Assembly (NCBI RefSeq): GCF_016756595.1
Contig: NZ_AP023257.1
Coordinates: forward strand, 2,868,001 to 2,932,000
Direction: 5' to 3'
Source of the DNA: Mesorhizobium sp. L-2-11
GTDB taxonomy: Bacteria; Pseudomonadota; Alphaproteobacteria; Rhizobiales; Rhizobiaceae
Length of the DNA stretch: 64,000 nucleotides
Positions 58,767 to 64,000 of this stretch are shown here, in pieces (the first letter of the stretch is position 1; each line of letters starts with the position of its first letter). The notes below the pieces were generated by a model. It did not search any database and was not told the DNA's origin. It saw only the letters and a program-made list of their open reading frames with translations. The position numbers were made by a program, and so were the translations under genes.

Positions 58767-60995
58767 ATGAATGAGGCAGTTCGAAATCCGGCAAAGCCGA
58801 CCAATGGGCCGAACAATGGGCCGATCATCGAGATCGAGAACCTGTCGATCTCCTTCTTCACCCGCAAGGGCGAGATACCGGCCGTCATGGATTTTTCCTG
58901 CACGGTGATGCCTGGCGAAGCGATGGGCATCGTCGGCGAATCCGGCTGCGGCAAGTCGACCGTGTCGCTCGGCATCATGCGCGACCTCTCCAACATCGGA
59001 AAGATCGTCGGCGGCCGGATAAAGTTCCAGGGCAAGGACATGGGCGAACTGTCCGACGAGGAATTGCGCGCCATCCGCGGCAACAAGATCGCGATGATCT
59101 ACCAGGAGCCGATGGCCAGCCTGAACCCGGCGATGAAGGTCGGCCAGCAACTGATGGAAGTGCCGCTGATCCACGACAAGGTGTCGAAGGAAGAGGCTTA
59201 TCGGCGCGCGCTGGAAATGGTGCGCGCGGTCAGGCTGCCCGATCCAGAGCGCATGATGCGCTCGTTTCCGCACCAGCTTTCCGGCGGCCAGCAACAGCGC
59301 ATCGTCATCGCCATGGCGCTGCTGTCGAAGCCGGCGCTGCTGCTGCTGGACGAGCCGACGACGGCGCTCGACGTGACGGTCGAAGCCGGCATCGTCGACC
59401 TGGTCAAGGGGCTCGGCGAGAAGTTCGGCACCTCGATGATCTTCGTGTCGCACAATCTCGGCCTGATCCTGGAAACCTGCGACCGCATCACGGTGATGTA
59501 TTCGGGCGAAGCGGTGGAGACCGGGAAGATCAAGGACGTTTTCGACCGGATGCGCCATCCCTATACGCAAGGGCTGTTCCGTTCGATCCCGCTGCCCGGC
59601 GCCGACAAAAATTCGCGGCCTCTGATCTCAATCCCGGGGCAATTGCCGCTGCCGCACGAGCGGCCGAAGGGCTGCAATTTCGGCCCCCGCTGCCACCATT
59701 TCGTCGAGGGCGTCTGCAACGCCGCCGAAATCCCGATGATCGCGGTCGACGGCCATGAAGGCCATTTTTCGCGCTGTGTGCGCTTCAACGAGATCGACTG
59801 GGAAGCGCTGCCGCCCGGCGCCAAGAAAGTCAACGAGCGCGTCGAGCCCGGCGCGCCGGTGCTCAAGATCGAGGATCTGAAAAAGTACTACAAGGTCGGC
59901 GGCAGCGAGGTGTTCGGCTCGAGCGAGGGCCGTGTCGTCAAGGCCAATGAAACGATCTCCTTCATGGCGCGCGAATCCGAGACCGTCGCCATTGTCGGCG
60001 AGTCCGGTTGCGGAAAGTCGACGCTGGCCAAGGTGCTGCTCGGCCTGGAGACGGCAAGCTCCGGCAGCGTGACGCTCGGCAACCAGCAAATCCAGTCGAT
60101 CGGGGTCGAAAACCGCAGCGTCGAGACGGTGTCGTCGATCCAGATGGTGTTCCAGAATCCGTTCGACACGCTCAACCCCAGCCACACGGTCGGCTCGCAG
60201 ATCATCCGCACGCTGGAAAAGTTCAATGTCGGCAACACCGTTGCCGATCGCCGCCAGCGCATGCTGGAACTGCTCGACCTGGTGAAGTTGCCGCGGGCGT
60301 TCGAGACCCGCAAGCCGCGCCAGCTTTCAGGCGGCCAGAAGCAACGCATCGGCGTGGCGCGGGCCTTTGCCGGCGACGCCAAGGTGGTGGTTGCCGACGA
60401 GCCGGTTTCGGCGCTCGACGTGTCGGTGCAGGCGGCGGTGACCGAGCTGTTGATGGACATCCAGCGCAAGAACAAGACGACGATGTTGTTCATCAGCCAC
60501 GACCTGTCGGTGGTGCGCTACATCGCCGACCGCGTCGTCGTCATGTATCTCGGCTATATCGTCGAGCAGGGCACGACCGACCAGATCTTTTCGCCGCCCT
60601 ATCATCCCTATACCGAGGCGCTGCTGTCGGCGATCCCGATCGCCGACACCAGCGTGATCAAGAAGCACATCGTGCTCGAAGGCGACATCCCGTCGGCGAT
60701 GAACCCGCCAACCGGCTGCCCGTTCCAGACCCGCTGCGGCTACAAGAAGCTCGTGCCGGACAATCTTTGCGAGACGCAGGTGCCGCCGGTGAAGAATCTC
60801 GGCGACGGTCATATGAGCCTGTGCTGGCTTGCCGACGACGTGCTGGCGAAAATGGAGCCGGTGATCAAGTTCGACAAGGAGCATGCCGCCAATGAAGGCG
60901 TGCCGGACGACGCGCCGCAGGGCGTCGGTCCGGGCTTTGCCGGCGCCCCGCCGCAGCGTCCACACGGCAAGAGGCCGAAGCTGACGGACGGTTAG
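58767..60995 (+). CDS. fused double ATPase of peptide ABC transporter (DppD-DppF type)
   Basis: 742 residues with two complete ABC modules. First: Walker A GESGCGKS at 57-64, LSGGQQQRIVIAMAL, LLLLDEPTTALDVT. Second: Walker A GESGCGKS near 411-418, LSGGQKQRIGVARAF, VVADEPVSALDVS. Each ends with an oligopeptide/dipeptide C-terminal region with Cys residues (CNFGPRCHH and CPFQTRCGY), as in DppD/DppF, which may bind an Fe-S cluster. Both ATP sites look active. ATG 58767 has GGAG seven bases upstream; last gene of the operon. Confidence 0.93.
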   Translation: MNEAVRNPAKPTNGPNNGPIIEIENLSISFFTRKGEIPAVMDFSCTVMPGEAMGIVGESGCGKSTVSLGIMRDLSNIGKIVGGRIKFQGKDMGELSDEELRAIRGNKIAMIYQEPMASLNPAMKVGQQLMEVPLIHDKVSKEEAYRRALEMVRAVRLPDPERMMRSFPHQLSGGQQQRIVIAMALLSKPALLLLDEPTTALDVTVEAGIVDLVKGLGEKFGTSMIFVSHNLGLILETCDRITVMYSGEAVETGKIKDVFDRMRHPYTQGLFRSIPLPGADKNSRPLISIPGQLPLPHERPKGCNFGPRCHHFVEGVCNAAEIPMIAVDGHEGHFSRCVRFNEIDWEALPPGAKKVNERVEPGAPVLKIEDLKKYYKVGGSEVFGSSEGRVVKANETISFMARESETVAIVGESGCGKSTLAKVLLGLETASSGSVTLGNQQIQSIGVENRSVETVSSIQMVFQNPFDTLNPSHTVGSQIIRTLEKFNVGNTVADRRQRMLELLDLVKLPRAFETRKPRQLSGGQKQRIGVARAFAGDAKVVVADEPVSALDVSVQAAVTELLMDIQRKNKTTMLFISHDLSVVRYIADRVVVMYLGYIVEQGTTDQIFSPPYHPYTEALLSAIPIADTSVIKKHIVLEGDIPSAMNPPTGCPFQTRCGYKKLVPDNLCETQVPPVKNLGDGHMSLCWLADDVLAKMEPVIKFDKEHAANEGVPDDAPQGVGPGFAGAPPQRPHGKRPKLTDG

Positions 60996-61008
60996 GTCCG
61001 TGGCGCCG

Positions 61009-61599
61009 TCAAGGCGCGCAGTGGCGTAGCTGCGCGGCGTAGTCCCGAGCCATCTGCTCGGTGGCCCGCGCATAGCGCTGCACGCCGGCATCGCCGCGGT
61101 TGCCGCGGCCATAGGCCGTCCAGCCGAGATAATAGGCGAGATAGAGATTGTAGGTGTCGTTGCGGGCGACGCCGAGCGTGTCTGATGTCTTGGAATGATA
61201 CCAGCCGACGAAATCGACGGCATCGGCGAAGCTGGTGCGGCGCGCCGCCCAGCTGCCGGTCTCGCTCTGATATTGCGCCCAGGTGCCGTCAAGCGCCTGC
61301 GAGAAGCCGGTGGCGCTGGAGACGCGTTTCCAGGGAATGAAGCCGAGCAGCTTCTTGCGCGGCGGCCTGGCGTTGCTCTTGAAGCCGGATTCCTTGCGCA
61401 CCGTCGCCATCAGCACGGGAACCGGCACGCCGTGCTTGCGTTCGGCGCGTTCGGCCGCCGCCTGCCAGTTGTCGAACCAACCGTCATTCTGGTGGAACAC
61501 GGCGCAGACATCATTGATATGGTTTGGCGGCGTCGCGCAGGCCGACAGCGCCAGCAGCACGGTAACGGCTACAATTTTACTAAAACTCGACCTGCCCAT
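61009..61599 (-). CDS. lipoprotein with lytic transglycosylase (SLT)-like fold
   Basis: 196 residues. N-terminus MGRSSFSKIVAVTVLLALSAC is a lipoprotein signal with lipobox LSAC and Cys21 as lipid site. Then a lysozyme-like domain with VRKESGF, where Glu70 is the probable catalytic acid, and GFSQALDGTWAQYQ. Expected to cut peptidoglycan in the periplasm; a conserved protein of Rhizobiales. ATG 61599 is chosen because it gives the ideal signal, although no ribosome-binding site is clear. Convergent with the fused ATPase gene, 13 bases apart. Confidence 0.82.
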   Translation of the reverse strand: MGRSSFSKIVAVTVLLALSACATPPNHINDVCAVFHQNDGWFDNWQAAAERAERKHGVPVPVLMATVRKESGFKSNARPPRKKLLGFIPWKRVSSATGFSQALDGTWAQYQSETGSWAARRTSFADAVDFVGWYHSKTSDTLGVARNDTYNLYLAYYLGWTAYGRGNRGDAGVQRYARATEQMARDYAAQLRHCAP

Positions 61600-61809
61600 T
61601 GGAAGAGGATTAGGCCGAAAACATAAAAGGAATCTTGCTGCGTTCCTTAACGGATCCATCGGCTGCTTTGCCCGGGGCATAGCGAGGATAGATATTCCGA
61701 CATTTTCCGTCGCTTTTGTCGGCACGAAATTGTCAAAATGCCGCCTTGGCTAAAATCGCGCCCGCAGGTGGCGGATTTCTGACAGCCCGATCGTCGTGCC
61801 GGCGCTTTG

Positions 61810-63357
61810 ATGCGCCGCATGAACGAACCGAGACGCAAGCGCGGCGCCGAGCGAACCAGCAACAGGGGGCCGGCCGCCATTCCGCAACTGCCGTTGCGCC
61901 GCGTGACAAATCCCTATCCGCCAATGGCGATTCTCTCGGCCGACCAGATCGAGGCGATCCACCAGGCGTCGATGCACATTCTGGAGAATTTCGGCATCGA
62001 GGTGATGAGCCCGCGGGCTCTTTCGCTGTTCGAGAAGGCCGGCGCCAAGGTCGATCATGCGTCGATGACTGTCCGCATCGACCACGGCATGGTCGACGAG
62101 GCACTGAAGACGACGCGATCGAGCTATAGGCTGACGCCGCGCAACCCGGTCCGTGCCGTTCATCTCGGCGGCAACACCATCAATTTCACGCTCGTCGCCG
62201 GACCGCCCAACGTGCATGACATGGAACGCGGCCGGCGCGCCGGCAATTTGCGCGACTATTGCGATCTCACCCGGCTGGCGCAGCATTTCAACTGCATCCA
62301 CATGCTCGGCAACCAGGTCTGCGCGCCGGTGGAACTGCCGGCCAATTCGCGCCATCTCGATACCTACTTCGCCAATCTGACGCTGACCGACAAGAGTTTT
62401 CACGTCTCGGCGATCGGCCGCGGCAGGGCGCTCGACGGCATCGAAATGATGGCGATTTCGCGGGGCTTGAGCCTCGACCAGATGTGCGAAGATCCCGGCG
62501 TCACCACCATCATTTCGGTCAACTCGCCGCGCCGCTTCGACGAAATGATGGCCGAAGGGTTGATGACCATGGCCGAGTTCGGCCAATCGGTCGCGGTGAC
62601 GCCGTTCACGCTGATGGGCGCGATGAGCCCGGTGACGCTTGCCGGCGCGCTGGCGCAACAGAACGCCGAGGCGCTGTTCGGCGTGGTCTTGACGCAGCTT
62701 GTCCGCCCCGGCGCCCCGGTCATGTATGGCGCCTTCACCTCCAATGTCGACATGAAGTCCGGTGCGCCGGCCTTCGGCACGCCGGAGAACACCAAGGCCA
62801 ACATCGCCTCCGGGCAATTGGCGCGGCGCTACGGACTGCCCTACCGGACGACGCCGGGCTCGGCCTCCAACGCCGCCGACGCGCAAGGCGCCTATGAGAC
62901 TCTGATGGCGCTGTGGGGCGCGGTGCTCGGCCATGGCAATCTCGTCTACCACGCAGCCGGCTGGCAGGAGGGCGGGCTGACAGCATCGTTCGAAAAGTTC
63001 ATCATCGATGTCGAGATGATCCAGCACATGATGGAGTTTTTGCGCCCGATCGAAGTCAACGAGGCGGAACTCGCCGTCGAGGCGCTGGGTGCGGTGCCGA
63101 CCGGCGGCCATTTCTTCGGCGAGCCGCACACGCTGGAGCGCTATGCCACCGCCTTTTACCAGCCGATGCTCTCCAATTGGCAGAACTACGAGGCCTGGCA
63201 GGAGGCCGGCGGGCTAGACACCACGGCGCGCGCGACGCGGCTGTGGAAGAAAGCGATCGAAGATCATGTCGAGCCGACGATGGATATTGCGGTGCGCGAG
63301 GCGCTGGAGGCGTATGTGGCCAGGCGCAGGCAAGTGATCGGGCAGGGCGAGCCGTGA
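61810..63357 (+). CDS. trimethylamine methyltransferase family protein (MttB superfamily, non-pyrrolysine)
   Basis: 515 residues, the full length of the family, with no internal amber codon, so this is the non-pyrrolysine type, some of which demethylate glycine betaine or other quaternary amines to a corrinoid protein. Typical segments: ADQIEAIHQASMHILENFGIEV, NTINFTLVAGPPNVHDMERG, GAMSPVTLAGALAQQNAEALFG and PGSASNAADAQGAYETLMALWG. No corrinoid protein or methyltransferase partner is encoded in the window. In rhizobia such genes are often next to an FAD-dependent dimethylglycine dehydrogenase-like gene; here only its remnant follows. The N-terminus could also begin at 61819. Confidence 0.88.
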   Translation: MRRMNEPRRKRGAERTSNRGPAAIPQLPLRRVTNPYPPMAILSADQIEAIHQASMHILENFGIEVMSPRALSLFEKAGAKVDHASMTVRIDHGMVDEALKTTRSSYRLTPRNPVRAVHLGGNTINFTLVAGPPNVHDMERGRRAGNLRDYCDLTRLAQHFNCIHMLGNQVCAPVELPANSRHLDTYFANLTLTDKSFHVSAIGRGRALDGIEMMAISRGLSLDQMCEDPGVTTIISVNSPRRFDEMMAEGLMTMAEFGQSVAVTPFTLMGAMSPVTLAGALAQQNAEALFGVVLTQLVRPGAPVMYGAFTSNVDMKSGAPAFGTPENTKANIASGQLARRYGLPYRTTPGSASNAADAQGAYETLMALWGAVLGHGNLVYHAAGWQEGGLTASFEKFIIDVEMIQHMMEFLRPIEVNEAELAVEALGAVPTGGHFFGEPHTLERYATAFYQPMLSNWQNYEAWQEAGGLDTTARATRLWKKAIEDHVEPTMDIAVREALEAYVARRRQVIGQGEP

Positions 63358-63380
63358 TGCTTCGTTGTGCGCCTGCGAGG

Positions 63381-63536
63381 ACCCCCCTCTGGCCTGCCGG
63401 CCATCTCCCCCACTTGGGGGGAGATTGGCAGCTTCAATGCCGCCGCCCTCTTTTCAACGTTGGTGATTGGCGAAGGAGAACGTGACAGCCAATCTCCCCC
63501 CTTGAGGGGGAGATGGCCGGCAGGCCAGAGGGGGGT
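63381..63536. repeat. approximately 160-bp palindromic repeat element, copy 4
   Basis: Arms ACCCCCCTCTGGCCTGCCGG and its complement ending GAGGGGGGT; inner hairpins ATCTCCCCCACTTGGGGGG and CTCCCCCCTTGAGGGGGAG. Core CAACGTTGGTGATTGGCGAA is shared with copy 3. It lies 23 bases after the MttB-family stop. Confidence 0.8.
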
Positions 63537-63600
63537 GGCCCCGCTCCTCCCGCACTGATTCATCTCACCCCTCCAACTCCCTGAAATAACGAGAAAATCC

Positions 63601-63790
63601 ATGAAATCGCATGCTAGGTCGTGGTCATTGGCGGCGTCGTCGTCGGCTGTTCGGTGCTGTTCCATCTCGCCCTTCACGGCTGGACCGACATTGTGCTTGT
63701 GGAGCGCGACGAACTGACTTCCGGCTCGACCTGGCATGCGCCCGGCGGCATGCATACGATCGTGGAGGCTACCCAAAATGCGCGGGGTCG
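63601..63790 (+). pseudogene. remnant of an FAD-dependent oxidoreductase (dimethylglycine dehydrogenase-like), N-terminus only
   Basis: Frame from about 63618 codes VVIGGVVVGCSVLFHLALHG and RDELTSGSTWHAPGGMHT, the FAD-binding start of DMGDH/sarcosine dehydrogenase-like proteins. The presumed start ATG 63601 (MKSHA) is in another frame, so a one-base deletion near 63617 broke it, and the GxGxxG motif has lost a glycine (GGVVVG). Similarity stops near 63790, right before a palindromic repeat at 63799, after which another gene begins. Only about 60 of some 800 residues remain. Confidence 0.75.
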
Positions 63791-63798
63791 GCGGGACA

Positions 63799-63847
63799 GC
63801 GCCCCCCTCTGTCCTGCCGGACAGTCCGGCAGGACAGAGGGGGGCGC
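63799..63847. repeat. collapsed copy of the palindromic element: perfect 24-bp inverted repeat
   Basis: Left arm 63799-63822 and right arm 63824-63847 are perfect complements around a single A. The sequence equals the outer arm of the 160-bp element (GCGCCCCCCTCTGTCCTGCC...), with the entire core removed. It abuts the broken FAD oxidoreductase fragment. Confidence 0.85.
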
Positions 63848-63901
63848 CGTAGAGCGCCAACCGCGACAAACAAAACGCCCTTCGGGTTACGCCTGGCCCA
63901 G

Positions 63902-64000
63902 CTACCGCACCGGCGCCGTCAGCGCGAAATGAGCACCCTGCGGATCCGTGCACATCACGATCCAGCCGCCACCGGGAACCTCCATCGGTCCCATCAGGAT
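63902..64000 (-). CDS. VOC family (glyoxalase-like) protein, C-terminal end (5' part outside window)
   Basis: The last 32 codons on the minus strand, ending in TAG at 63904-63902, read ILMGPMEVPGGGWIVMCTDP then QGAHFALTAPVR. This is the usual end of VOC/glyoxalase-bleomycin resistance proteins of the CFP30B type (PM-VPGG-W---C-DPQGA-FAL). The glutamate in GPMEVPG and the DPQGA turn are conserved. The gene continues beyond the window. Confidence 0.75.
   Translation of the reverse strand: MLMGPMEVPGGGWIVMCTDPQGAHFALTAPVR

Noticed and set aside
61810..63357. Pyrrolysine-dependent MttB
   Set aside because: The frame is continuous without an internal TAG, as in the non-pyrrolysine branch.
5903..63847. 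CRISPR array from the recurring palindromes
   Set aside because: Copies are tens of kilobases apart, 160 bp long, palindromic at the outer ends and without regular spacers or cas genes.
63621..63932. A 103-residue protein across the FAD motif and the palindrome
   Set aside because: It joins an oxidoreductase fragment, a repeat and the antisense of a VOC protein; only the first part is homologous to anything.

Overview
The window looks like chromosomal DNA of a GC-rich alphaproteobacterium of the Rhizobiales, most likely Mesorhizobium or a close relative. The reasons are a MocE-type ferredoxin beside a MocD-like desaturase, many uptake systems for organic solutes, rhizobial-type palindromic intergenic repeats, and a tamA-tamB pair of the long alphaproteobacterial kind. 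No rRNA, tRNA, CRISPR array, complete insertion sequence or phage block was seen.

Region by region. (1) 1-2819: end of a DUF4432 gene, a membrane desaturase/hydroxylase with its Rieske ferredoxin, and a PanB-like protein whose metal-binding residues look lost. (2) 2794-3868: a fragment resembling the end of an aromatic amino acid ammonia-lyase, then an intact FitAB-type toxin-antitoxin pair with a palindromic operator. (3) 12152 down to 3872, all on the minus strand: AraC regulator, SRPBCC protein, FAD subunit, 2Fe-2S subunit, a molybdopterin subunit split into two genes, a MoxR ATPase, a CoxE-like VWA protein and an amidohydrolase. This is a complete xanthine dehydrogenase/CO dehydrogenase-family hydroxylase of unknown substrate with its maturation pair. 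(4) 12328-19525: a ribose/fructose-type ABC transporter, two paralogous FadR-type GntR regulators, a 3-hydroxyisobutyrate dehydrogenase-like reductase and an NAD epimerase/dehydrogenase. Two intergenic regions carry TTGT-N3-ACAA dyads that fit GntR operators, so this may be one sugar or sugar-acid regulon. (5) 19535-22448: DUF3175 protein, MFS transporter, and an ArsR-SRPBCC pair with a small membrane protein. (6) 22683-29311: LacI regulator, operator-like palindromes, a second sugar ABC transporter with two permeases, and gluconokinase. (7) 29349-35485: Rrf2 regulator and a sulfate ABC transporter with a binding-protein gene at each end and a decayed VapBC toxin-antitoxin module between cysA and the distal binding protein. 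(8) 35873-53820: envelope genes. These are PBP1C with an alpha-2-macroglobulin carrying a thioester, then divergently TamA and a giant TamB enlarged by two extra copies of an exact 1866-bp in-frame unit. (9) 54630-63357: a Dpp/Opp-type ABC transporter with a fused double ATPase, a lytic transglycosylase-like lipoprotein, and a non-pyrrolysine MttB-family methyltransferase. (10) 63601-64000: a frameshifted remnant of an FAD-dependent oxidoreductase and the C-terminus of a glyoxalase-like VOC protein.

At least five copies of one approximately 160-bp mobile-looking palindromic element, including a collapsed copy that is nearly pure inverted repeat, and several shorter rhizobial repeats sit between genes and sometimes inside operons. 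The most unusual features are the fissioned molybdopterin subunit, the expanded TamB, the PanB-like protein without its metal ligands, and the decayed genes sitting beside these repeats.
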